From Paramarasmius palmivorus (lineage: Eukaryota > Basidiomycota > Agaricomycetes > Agaricales > Marasmiaceae), in contig JAYKXP010000046.1 of NCBI GenBank assembly GCA_037176845.1, positions 362,039 to 426,038 on the forward strand: a stretch of 64,000 nt of DNA, read 5' to 3'. The first letter of the stretch is position 1. Each line of letters opens with the position of its first letter. This document shows positions 34,450 to 45,008 of the stretch, piece by piece. Below the pieces are notes generated by a model that ran no database searches, was not told where the DNA came from, and saw nothing but the letters and a program-made list of their open reading frames with translations. The position numbers and the translations under genes are program-made.

Positions 34450-36343
34450 ATGGTCCAACCATCCGAAGCACTTGCTCTTGTGGCATTGGTCACTGTCGCC
34501 CTCTTCGCAGCCAAGTTGTTTCGTCCTGACCCTCTGAAGTCTTTTCCTGGTCCGAGTCTAGCCAAGTGGACCTGGTTATATCGAGCCTACTACGACATCG
34601 TGGCCGATGGTGAATGGCTTCACCACCTCCGCGACCTCCACGAAAAGTATGGTTAGTAGTCCCAATTACACTGATGACCTCTGCTAAAGTGTTCGTTCTC
34701 TAGGAACCGCTGTGAGAGTCGGCAGCAACGAGGTACGTGATCACACGATTGGCCAAAGAATTAGTGCTGGAATTTCTTTTGCAGCTGCATTTCACGGAAC
34801 CTGCGGCTTATCATGATATCTATAATTCTCCGTACAAGATGTCCAAAGAACCTGTCATGTATCGGGATGCATTTGAGTTTGGTCTCCCGTCAAATGTTTT
34901 CTCTGTGGTCAACCCCAAGGAGCATTCCGAAATCAAATCTCTGTTCTCTTCGTACTTCTCTAGAAAGTGTGTGCTCAAACTCGAGCATGTCATCCAAGAA
35001 CGCGTGGGTGCAAAACCTTATATTATAGCATTCTTGGTTGTTGAAAGAATTGTTGACTAGGTCGATACATTCATCTCACAGATGTTGAAGAACCACAGTG
35101 CTTCCCCGGCCTACATGAACCACGCCTTCCGCTCCATTACCCTGGACGTCATAACCCTGTACACTCTTCGAACCCACGTGGACGCGACCTCTTACCCATC
35201 ATTTCGACACCCTGCAATTCTCAGCGTTGACGATACAATGGTCACCACATGGATTTTCAGGCATATGGCAGGTCTTGGACACCTCGTTGCGAAACTCCCG
35301 GACTGGCTTGCCATCCTCATCTCATCGTCAGCTAAACCACGAATCGAGATGCAAAGAGAGATAGAAATGCTAGTTGATAATGCCTTGATGGAAGGCAAGG
35401 AAGACGACCCTGAGGGAGAGGATCTGAATGTTTTCCATACTCTTGTCAGTAACGCCCGCGTCGCAGGGAAACTGAAGCAGTCGCATAGGGTAAAGAAAGA
35501 TTGGTTGGTTTCCGAAGGTACGACTCTTCGAATCGCGGGAAGCGACACGGTCGGAAACGCATGCACCATCGGGACTCGCTGTCTCGTACGAGACGACAGG
35601 GTTCGAGCCAAACTAGTACAGGAATTGGATACGGCGTGGCCCGATAAAGGAAATGCCTTGCCGTTGGAACGTCTAGAGAAACTTCCCTATTTGGTCGGTA
35701 CAATGTCCCTCCTATCGGTCGAAGAAACTGACACCGAATCGTTTTAGACTGCTGTCATCAAGGAAAGCCTACGCTTGTCGTACGGCGTCGTGACCCCAAT
35801 GCCCAGGGTGGTCCCTGAGTCTGGCGCCATTATCGCTGGACATGCAGTTCCCGCAGGAGTATGCTCATCCTTTGTCCAGAGTTTGTGCCTTGACTAACAG
35901 ATGCTACTACAGACCATCGTCTCAATCGCCAATTCTTTCGTCCATATGAACCCGGATATTTTCCCTGATCCGGCGCGTTTCTATCCCGAGAGATGGCTAG
36001 AGGACAAGGACCATACATTGGACCGATTTCTTGTTTCATTCGGAAAAGGTCCTCGCTCTTGCCTGGGAATCAAGTTAGTTGTTGTCCACTAGCTGTCTGT
36101 ACCTTTGACACCCAACATCTCTTTCTAGCCTCGCATGGTGCGAGTTATACTTGATACTTGGAAACGTGTTCCGCAAACTGGCTTTCAAGAGTGATAGCGA
36201 TCTTTGGTATGTCCTTTTGTTTCTTTTTAGCGTAACGTTTAAACTCAACCGGTTATCAAAGCTCGGAGGTGCAGTTCAGAGAGTACTTTGTACCGACTTA
36301 TGTAGGGGATGTGTTGAGTGCAACTGTCACCGAACGGGAGTGA
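34450..36343 (+). CDS. Cytochrome P450 monooxygenase (copy B)
   Basis: Close paralogue of the P450 at 17073-18958. Exons 34450-34651, 34704-34732, 34785-35003, 35061-35693, 35748-35858, 35913-36073, 36129-36206 and 36262-36343 join in phase to 504 codons. Exons 2-8 are 29, 219, 633, 111, 161, 78 and 82 bases, identical to copy A; only exon 1 differs (202 versus 196). N-terminal anchor LALVALVTVALFAAKLF; hinge PDPLKSFPGPSLAKW; I-helix AGSDTVGN; ESLRLSYG; FYPERWLEDKDH; heme loop FGKGPRSCLG. It lies near the accessory gene set to its right and may belong to the same pathway (inference). Substrate unknown. Confidence 0.93.
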
Positions 36344-38039
36344 ACAGGGATATTTTTTGATACTAGATACTTCAAGTTGATGTATGTATCCAGAACTCTT
36401 GAGTATAGAAAAGAAACTCGGTATGTTGGCTGCTTACATGTAACATTGCTCGGGAGATGTTCGGCGGGTACATTACCATATTTGGAATTTTCTCACGACG
36501 AGTCGACGTGGGAGAGCAACCATTCGCTGCCCAATCCTGAAGTACTAACTGCTCTTTCCTTGTTTTCTTGCGACAATTTGCAGTCTAGGAACCGAAGACA
36601 ATCAATATCAGCACTTTTTTTTGGCACGCACAGGCGTTTTTCACGGGCTCTACACGCAAATATCTACCACATGCAAAGGGAAAATGACGTTTGGGTTCGT
36701 GTGGTTTTCGTAAGAACCTTGGCTAGTTAAGGTGAGCACCAGACTTGACTTGCATGACACCACTCTCTGATGCTTACTTGGTGTCTGGTTGTTGTACTAT
36801 AGAGTTATGTTGCACCTCATTTGTGCCAATGTCTATACCAAGCCTTGAAGCTTGAATGGTTCCCTCGAAGCGCCCAAGACACGTTGAAATGGTGGTGGGA
36901 TGGTCGCCAAAACCCGTCTCACCCTTTTGCGTATGCCAATGGCTTATCACAGCAATTGTGGTGCGTTCTATTGCTCATGCTCGCATCTACGCACGTTAAT
37001 AGTTATGTTCTTCTAGCAACATCAACACTGGAGCGCGTTTACCCCGAGAACCGACGGTTTCTCAACTTTATATGCGCAACTGGATCTCTGGTTCCTCCAT
37101 ACGCCGATTTATTCACGCGGGCGCGGAAACAACAGTGGTGAGGAGAGAGAAATGGTTGGCTTAAGAACTTAGGAAGGTAGACATCAATTTCAGTTGTGTT
37201 GGTGCGCAAACTACCGGGATTCGAGTAGGATACCCTTACGGTAATACCGTGTATTCAGACCTGCGGGTATCGCGCTACACTGTGCTAGTCGGCGGGCCGA
37301 TATACACCCGTCCCGCGAAAGGTATGGTGTCACTGTCAGTTTCAGCACACCGCGGTATAATGTGTGGTATTCGGTCTAGATTACTTACACCAATCACGAA
37401 ACTTTATTGCGCGTCGGGACGCCAGAGTCACCTTCACAACCCATAGCAATCAAATATTGACCACGATATTGGCGGGAAACCGTAAAACAAATCCCGCAAC
37501 ACCATAGATCAAATTTGTATGTGTGCTCAGACGATGAACTTCTCAGTCGGACGTCTCAAAAATGATATACTGTATAATGGGGTGTAATAATATTGGCTAG
37601 CGGTTTGACGCAATCCCTGGAAAATTATGTATAGACGTGCGCAACTCTTCCATTGACATCGGCCCCTGGGTCGACTTTCCCTGGATCAGGATGGTCTTCC
37701 ATGTTGCGGTGAACCGAAGTCCATGTAACGACATTCACATTCATATCAGAAGCCTTCAATGGACATCAACGATGATACTGCTTGTCTGGTTCAACACTTA
37801 CATTGGATATGTTCCTGATATGTCCATCGCTGCGACCCGCTATTTGAATACTCTCCAACTGGAAGTTTGATGATCCATCTACTGCGCCTCTGAGTTCATT
37901 CCCTAGAGCGTCCCGTGACATCAACGTATATGTGGACAGTCAATCGATAGAGAAGGTTGAGATCGCTGCCACTGACATGCTGACGACTGATATCACGTAG
38001 ACTATATGCATAGTCAGCCTTGGAGTTGTACCCCGTCTA
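36344..38039. other. Gene-poor stretch
   Basis: About 1.7 kb between the P450 and a minus-strand membrane-protein gene. Open frames at 36821-37141 and 37637-37870 (+) show no domain or splice support. The 3' end of the neighbouring DUF6534 gene might extend into 37900-38039. Confidence 0.4.
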
Positions 38040-39810
38040 AACCGAACTTACGATGACAGCTTGGAAGAAAGAAAACCATACTGTTCCATGGTCAGCGACA
38101 ATGATCGGGGGGAAAAGATATGGCCAAGCGTACAATATGAATGATTCTGGCCCCATAGCGAACTGTATGGTGGGTCAGATTCTGGGTTACCCGACCCGTT
38201 GCCAATACGAACCGATATGAGTTCTCCTATAGCAGCTAGGCTAGTGGGAGGATGACCGTCAATGTTACTAAAAATTTCCACCGAGATGTGTATGGATACC
38301 TAGTAGCTGCACCTCTGTTAATGGCATAGATGATCAATTTGTCGATGACCGAGTTTGTCCTGGCAAATGACAGCTCAGCTCGACCAAGTCGTATGATTTG
38401 ATAAAGAGAAGATTTACCTGCGACTATCGGAACGGACTCCGTCCAAGAGAAGACACAAAATTATTGTGATGGTAATGTCACATGCTGCACAGAGGCCTGT
38501 TGAAGATTCTGATGACGGCGTACGAGCAAACAGCGGTTTTGATGGTCTTACCTGCCTGAGGGAGCGCGGCTCGCTATGGCCAGCCAATCAGCGTTATGCT
38601 CCAGTTTAAGAAAGGGTAAACACGCCCACCCCGATCGTCGACGCCAATCTACTATATAACGCCGCCCGAGTTCTATGGGAGTACTTTTAGTTTGTGAATC
38701 CATGGCATTGAAGAAGCATCCACCGACGCCAACACCGTCTGAGCTGCAACGAGAAGTGAGATTTTTATTGGACCACTGCGAAACTTCACTTGCCGACTCC
38801 AAGCCCTGTTGTGGATGCCTACTCAGGAAAGACATAACAATGAAGGCAAGTCACAACAGCGCACCAAATTGTAGAACAGCCAAAAGAATCTATCGTTTAC
38901 GTTTGCACACTGGGGTGTAACAAATAGGCAAGTCACTCACCACTGGGAAGCTGTACAAGATCTTCGAACGTCGACTGTGGTTTGACACTAATGTTGCACA
39001 CATGAGCAAAAGGAATGTTGCACATCTGAGCTATAACTTACATAACCAGATCCGAGAGGCAAAGAATCTGATGGGCATCGTAAGCGCTTGTGGATTGCAC
39101 CTCTTAAAAACAGTTCTCACAGTTGAGCTATAAGCGACGTCACATACTGACCAGAAGAATCAGGAACAGCTTGAGATGAAGATGTGAGCACTCACGATGG
39201 CGCCGAGCATGGTCTAGTAGTATTGTCAGGTCTACGTGAGGACATACTAAAGAGGCGAACGGGGTAGTAGAAGGGTACGCACAAAAGCCGAGCTGTGGAT
39301 GTTATATGAAATGGACGTAAGAGAACTGGGACGAAAGTACTCACAAAGAAATGGTGTCCAGTTTCTCGGGCTGATTAAACCAAGTGACATAATCGGTATA
39401 AATCTGGTGGCTCAGGAATGCAACGTGGATAGTCGAGAAAACACTACAGCGTATAGGAGGATTTGAATGACTCCAGATGGGAATGAATGCTCACAATAGA
39501 GACACGACCTTACAAATTACGAGGTCAGAATGCGCTCGATGCATAGATGAGGACATACCGTCCCCTTGATGTAGGGTCCGTCCGTCTTGCGGCCCTTGTA
39601 GAAGTACTGCATGACAAGAACCTTGGGGAATAGTTATGAGGACGCGTATAGAATGGAAGCTCTGCACGTACGACTGTAACGCCATATAATCTGTAAATTA
39701 TTATTCAAGAGAAATTCAGAAACACTAGTGCAAGACACTTACATCAAATCGAGGATGAAGGTTACCATTTGGCAGCCCCATGTATCTGTAAACACCGTCG
39801 TTGAAGTCAT
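38040..39810 (-). CDS. DUF6534-type multi-pass membrane protein, many micro-exons (3' part uncertain)
   Basis: Integral membrane protein of the basidiomycete DUF6534 family (predicted seven helices, function unknown). ATG 39808-39810; exons 39810-39743, 39690-39672 (19 bases) and 39621-39559, then a 14-base exon near 39509-39496, join in phase to MTSTTVFTDTWGCQMV, LDLILYGVTVVLVMQYFYKG, RKTDGPYIKGTVVSLFVFST and IHVAFLSHQIYTDYVTWF. Further exon-sized pieces follow: TMLGAI; SYVTSLIAQL; FFASRIWL; CDITITIILCLLLDG; TNSVIDKLIIYAINRGA; GPESFILYAWPYLFPP. The central part (38500-38950) and the usual C-terminal N-S-x-L-A-x-L-N-x-R block could not be reconstructed, so the gene may be degenerate there. 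Confidence 0.6.
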
Positions 39811-41052
39811 AGCGGTTAATCGTTGAGAGAAAGTGGATTTTCGTGGTGTAGACGCGGTATTATAAACTTGAGTGGTCCGAGCAAGGGCTTACGAGCACCC
39901 TTCCTGCGAGTCTTATCGCCTAGAGAGCAAGCTCATCAAATCACCCGCTGATGAATGAAGGCCCCATTGTTGATGATAAAACTTGCAGAGACGGCAAAAA
40001 GGCCGTGTCTGAGCCGTGTTGGTGTACAGGCTTCTATGATAGATTCTGCGGGCATCATAGAGGGCCTTGTGGGGCGGCGCGAGCGACATCCTGAGGCTGT
40101 AGGAATCAGATAGCAATTGCGAGCTACCAGTTCTGTTAGTATCAAGATAGCAGCTCCAAAACGATCCTTGAACTTCAAGTTTAGTGATATCTTGATGCAA
40201 TAGTTTCGGGAATCGGGATGGGTTTGATAATCGTTCGATGCCAGGAAGGAAAAACAGTGCCTTTGAGAACACGCCGGGGCGTGGAGAATACGATATTTTC
40301 TAAATGGTGAAATGGTGGAGAAAGACGGGCGAGTATGGTTGACTACGAGGACTAGATATACAGGAACTGTCGAAGACGCAGCCATGATGTATCACTCACT
40401 CACACGTGTTAAGATAGAGGAAATGAACTCGGCGTCGTCGACCATGGCAGCGCCTGCGAAATTTCCCGCGCTTTCTTCTTTCCCCAACCACCATCCTCTT
40501 CTCTCCTTACTTGCCTCCCAATTTCTGGATCATTTAATGCTTTCAAACCTGGATGTCGCCTGGATGACACCCCAGGACTCCTTGACTTGGACGATTTGGG
40601 CACACGTTAGGTCTCGGAGCGGCGAGTTGAGCAGATAATTACACTAGTGCGTAGCCTTGGGACCTACTTAGCCTCTGCTAAACGATACGTTCAGGTTCTA
40701 CTTCTCTCAGATCAAGTCTTCCAGGAGATCGGATGATGATTTCAGGCTTCAAACCGGATGGCTTTCCGTTTGACCGTGAAGATAGGCTATCCATTCCGGC
40801 CGCATTTTCCGAAGGCACATTGTCGTTCGTTCCCCTTCGTGCCGTTGAGAACCCGAATCCTGCAGGTGTACGTGACCTGGTTCCTACCCAGTAATTGGTA
40901 TGTTTATCGGTCCAAAGAGGGCCAACTGGTCTTAAGCTCATCAGATTATCTCTAGTATTGGGTCTCAATCGTGTTCCAGACCTCGAAAGCACTGAAGTGC
41001 TTTCCTTTCTGACACCAAATCGGCCGAGACTTCTGTTTCTTTGAACAGCAGT
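39811..41052. other. Region without a confirmed gene
   Basis: Between the DUF6534 gene and the hydrolase. Minus-strand open frames 39936-40385 (149 codons from an ATG) and 40678-41055 (125 codons from an ATG) are candidates without recognisable domains; the second is listed separately. Confidence 0.35.
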
Positions 41053-41055
41053 CAT
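40678..41055 (-). CDS. Candidate small Arg/Ser-rich protein, unrecognised
   Basis: 125-codon intronless frame from MTAVQRNRSLGRFGVRKEST to a TAG at 40678. Rich in Arg, Ser and Gly; no membrane segment or motif. Its ATG (41055-41053) overlaps the ATG of the plus-strand hydrolase (41054-41056) within CATG, so both cannot have normal 5' leaders without overlapping transcripts. Either the frame is accidental or its true start lies further downstream, for example at MSLRPVGPLW. Confidence 0.25.
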   Translation of the reverse strand: MTAVQRNRSLGRFGVRKESTSVLSRSGTRLRPNTRDNLMSLRPVGPLWTDKHTNYWVGTRSRTPAGFGFSTARRGTNDNVPSENAAGMDSLSSRSNGKPSGLKPEIIIRSPGRLDLREVEPERIV

Positions 41056-42348
41056 GGCGATTCAAGTCAAGCTGGAGACGTTCACGTCACGCACCTTTAC
41101 CCTCTCGGATGGTATCAATATCTTCTTCACAGATAGTGGTGCACCGCGAAACTCGACAGATTACACCACAGTCCTTGTTTTACACGGTAGCGCCTTTAAC
41201 GGACGTGAGTATGCTGCACTTAGTCTCGACTCTTTGCTTAAACCGAGACAGATGGTTTTGAGAAACTGCATGACTACGCTCATGAATACAACATACGAAC
41301 TATTGTTTGGAATCGTCGCGACTACCCTGGATCAACAAGGTACACTAACGAAGAGCTGGCTGAGTTACAACAAGGCAAAAGGGTCTTCATCGACAGACTT
41401 GGATTTCAGGTTGCGGATTTCATCAAGCAGTTAATCGAGAAGGAGAAGATTCCAAAAGCCACTCTAGACCGCAAGGCCGGAGGCGTCGCAATCATGGGTT
41501 GGTCCATGGGCACCGCGACCGCGATGGCACTCTTCTCTGACCCCAGTATCATCTCTCCCGAAGTGCATGACCACCTGAAGGAGTACGTGAAAGACCTGAT
41601 TCTCGATGGTGAGGGTGTTTCGCTGAGAGTTGTTTAAAAGTCTTGATCACTCATGCTAGGAAGATAGACTCGCCGCATCTGTGTTTCGCCTACGAAATCC
41701 CCGAAGGTGAGAAGATATACGATCCTTGGACGGATCCGAATTGCACGACACCCGAAGAGCTGTACCAGAACTTTGGTTTCTGGGTCAGCTCGTTCTATGA
41801 TCACCCGGACCCTCTTTCAGGGAAGCTGAGTGACATGGACATTCGAACACGTACCAACGAGGCCACATTGATCAAATGGACGCCCGAAGAATTGTCCAAG
41901 TATTACACACAAGATGCCGCTGTACGTTCTGAGCTGCGTATGTGAGTACCTACAAGAGAATGCAATCTCGGGTCTGATCATTCATCCTTGATGTGCAGGT
42001 ACGTGCCACCAATGCAGGATACGCTCAGAGATATCACACAGAGGTCGTTCTACGATGAGAGGTTCATCGACAGTTATTTTCCTGATGTCAAAGTGTCTCT
42101 AATCGTCGGGACGAGGACGAATTGGCAATGCCTTTGGGGACCAGTCGAGACAATGAGAAGACATGATATGGTCGTGGCCGAGGGCGGGAAGGTGCGACCT
42201 ATGTGGCTTTACTGGATTGAAGGCGGGAACCATTTTGTAAGTTGACGTACATGATACGAAGATCAAGTAGCTCACGATATCTCAGGCTCACTGGGAGATG
42301 CCCGATGCGTTGATGGAGAAGATAGCCGCAGGTACGATGGCTCGATGA
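41054..42348 (+). CDS. Alpha/beta-hydrolase fold enzyme
   Basis: Exons 41054-41204, 41252-41608, 41668-41941, 41999-42236 and 42286-42348 join in phase to 360 codons. Seen: the oxyanion-side motif VLVLHGSAFNG (residues about 42-52), VWNRRDYPGST, the nucleophile elbow GWSMGTATAM (Ser, about residue 140), an acid candidate in the SLIVGTRTNW strand region, and the catalytic His in EGGNHFAHWE near the C-terminus. A lid-like insert (about 180-260) contains FAYEIPEGEKIYDPWTDP and SSFYDHPDPLSG. No signal peptide, so intracellular. First gene of the accessory metabolic set; it could be an esterase or thioesterase-like release enzyme, which would suit the adenylating enzyme downstream, but that is inference. 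Confidence 0.85.
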
Positions 42349-42849
42349 GCATAGCGATGGAAGAGCCTCAGTGAAGAATTGGCACACAGTAATTTAACAT
42401 TAGTCCAGACTGGTGCTTTCAATGTTCATTTTCATGCAAGGTTGTTTCATTGTCTTTGGGCTCGAAGTGTACATTACTACAATGGGACCTTCTGCCATTT
42501 TTCCTACTCCAGACTTCGAACCAGGCACAGTCGGTTTCGGTACCCATAAGTACAAAAGCTTGGGCAGCTCCAATGTAGCATGGTGGTCTTTGAATAACAG
42601 CCTATGACAGTTCGGACACAGTTCACATTGTTATGCCAATGACACACATGGGAGAGACGAGGATATGTAACCTAACAAGTCTAAGCTTCACGCCTTCCCG
42701 CCCTCTTCACCACGCCGATGGTTACAACGAAACATTGAGGTACCCGGTAAAAGATCCATGAACGACAAAGGTGGCTTCAATGGAGAAAGATTTATTTTGT
42801 GCTCCACATATACGCTATCATGTTCTTCCTCGTTAATTCAATTATAAGT
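42349..42849. other. Intergenic region, convergent 3' ends
   Basis: About 500 bases between hydrolase (+) and aminotransferase-like (-) 3' ends. No gene or repeat recognised. Confidence 0.45.
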
Positions 42850-44485
42850 CTAGGATAATTCAGGTGCTGGTGCCTTTGGAGTAAAACGAGCCTCCATATC
42901 TGCACACACTTCCAATAGCGCCTTTCCCAATCTCTCAAAATCGGATATCTGCCGAAAGATATTGGTCAATGATTATGATCGCACTGACAACATCATTAAC
43001 CTCGTTATAGATCTGCGCACTGACGCGCGTCCACCAATGTCCGTTATGATGATAAATTGCGCTGTAGACACCGTGTACTTCGAAGAGCTGTCGGTCGAAT
43101 TCACGAGCTGTGTCGGCGGACGAAAGGATTTGGCCCGGGAGGGGAAGTTTGATATTGACCTAATTATCCACGCAAATGTGGTGCCTCGGCGAAGAGAGAG
43201 CTATGCGGCTTACCATGCATCCGATCAGCTCGTCGTTAGATTCCATCCCCTCCGTGTGGAGGATCTCGGCGAGTCTTCTTCCACCTTTGACAGCGAGGTC
43301 ATGACAATACTCGATGATGCGCTCTTCGCCCCCGAGAGAAGCACGAAAATCGAGTGCTGATCCGATTGTTAGCGCCAAAGCAACATCGGTGGATCCGTTC
43401 CCTAAGATTCTGTGAGCCGAGGTGTGACATGAGTGTGAGGAAAACCTACAGTGAAACTCCGAAGCAAAGCTTGACATTGTATATTTCCCTTCTTCAGGCT
43501 CTAACCAGCGCAAGCCTGCTGGAAGATTGTGCCTGATCATATGTTGGTTCCTATGATGTATATGAAAATTGATTGACACAGACTGGCAATCGGGCGAACA
43601 CCCACCGTTCAGGAACATACAATAAACCGGAGCCTCGTTTTGCGTACAACCATTTTGAGCAGTTCTATCAAGCCCGGTCAGATAATGGTCTCACGCGGAG
43701 AACGAAAGCCTTACAGCGACCCAAAAGTCTGGCCGTGTGTCATTCAAGCTGATTTTCAGCTCTTGGCCAAGGGAATGTGCAGCGTCAACGATACTGAGGA
43801 CACCCTCCTCTTCACATACGCGCACCATTTCCCTCCACGGCATGACGACTCCAGGTGAAGAGACGATACTATCGAAAAGAGCGACAATCTTGGAAACACC
43901 ATTCTTCAGACCGCGAATGTGAGCTCGAAAGCGCTCGACGATTAACCCATGGGACTCTGGGAATGCGAGTGGAAAGGTAGACAGCCTTGGGGAAGAGTTC
44001 TTGATTCCAGGTAGCGTCGTAACATTGCGCTGAATCTGAGAAAATGCGGTTGGGGCTGGAGAAAGAAATATAAATCAGTATAATTCACCAAGAATCTCGA
44101 AAGGAAACCTTACTGTGTATCAAGATGTCTCCTTCGCTCCACGAAATGCTTTGGAGAATAACATAGATCCCGTGTGTGGCATTAGGGATTATTACACACT
44201 CGTCGTCATCGGCGTCGACGAGAACTGCTAGCCGCCTTCGAATCCGGGATACATGAGCTCCAAGTTTTCTGCGGATAAACAAATCCGGATTTCTCTCGAC
44301 TTCCTCGGTGATGGAATTGTAAGTCTTCTGAATTGAATACGGGAGAGCACCGAATGAACCTTGAGAAGAAATGTGATGAGTCACTACCGCTATAAGGTTG
44401 TGCATTATTACATACCATGGTTGAGGTGGACAAATTCACTGTCTATCATGAATTCCGGTAGAATAGAGTGCCCATAAGGTGCCAT
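42850..44485 (-). CDS. PLP-dependent class V aminotransferase-like enzyme (isopenicillin-N epimerase / C-S lyase type)
   Basis: ATG 44483-44485. Pieces joining in phase: MAPYGHSILPEFMIDSEFVH + LNHGSFGALPYSIQKTY; CVIIPNATHGIYVILQSISW; PTAFSQIQRNVTTLPG; VSKIVALFDSIVSSPGVVMP; LSIVDAAHSLGQELK (PLP-ring Asp, His); DFWVA then NCSKWLYAKRGSGLLYVPE, where the Lys of CSKW is the expected PLP Schiff-base lysine; then HNLPAGLRWLEPEEGKYTMS; DVALALTIGSALDFRASLGG; and the C-terminal EISDFERLGKALLEVCADME ending PELS. The last intron (retained it gives an early stop at 42935) is needed to obtain that C-terminus. About 430 residues, normal length. Catalysis could be epimerisation, transamination or C-S/C-N cleavage. 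Divergent from the adenylation gene, sharing a 523-base promoter region. Confidence 0.85.
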
Positions 44486-45008
44486 TGTGTGCCGGATGTC
44501 CTGTAATCCTGAGGTCTATGAAGAGCTTTTCAAGGGCTTGACGGTCCATTAGGACCCCCATTTGTGGTATAAGTTCGCCCGTAGCCTAGCGACACCACAA
44601 ACCTGCTATCATGGCAATATGACCGCAGTCTTGTTCTCATATGATGATCTAAGTCTAGAGTAGAGAAAGCTTGGCTGGCGAAGATGCCAAAGTGATGGAC
44701 AAAACCTTGAGCTGAGGTAAGCAAACCAGTTTACCTTTCTTCGCTACTCCCACAGGCACCTACTCACTACTCACCTCTGCTACTAACTATCTTTACTCAG
44801 TGGCCATGGTAGTCATGCTGATCCTCTGCATGGGATCTTTGACAAGACATCATAATGACTGATCGACACTGGTCGTATCCGATGAATCTGGGATTTTCGG
44901 GCACAATCCAGTACAAAAAAGGCGCTAGGGCCGACGTATAATTCACTGTAACTCGGGCGGCAGATACCTCGAACTCTACAATTCCCACTGCGTCTCTCTG
45001 GAAAGAAG
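44486..45008. promoter_or_regulatory. Shared divergent promoter region of the aminotransferase and adenylation genes
   Basis: 523 bases between the two start codons. The head-to-head arrangement suggests co-regulation. No clear TATA box or palindromic operator was identified by eye. Antisense open frames (44797-45108) run into the plus-strand coding region and are shadows. Confidence 0.45.
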
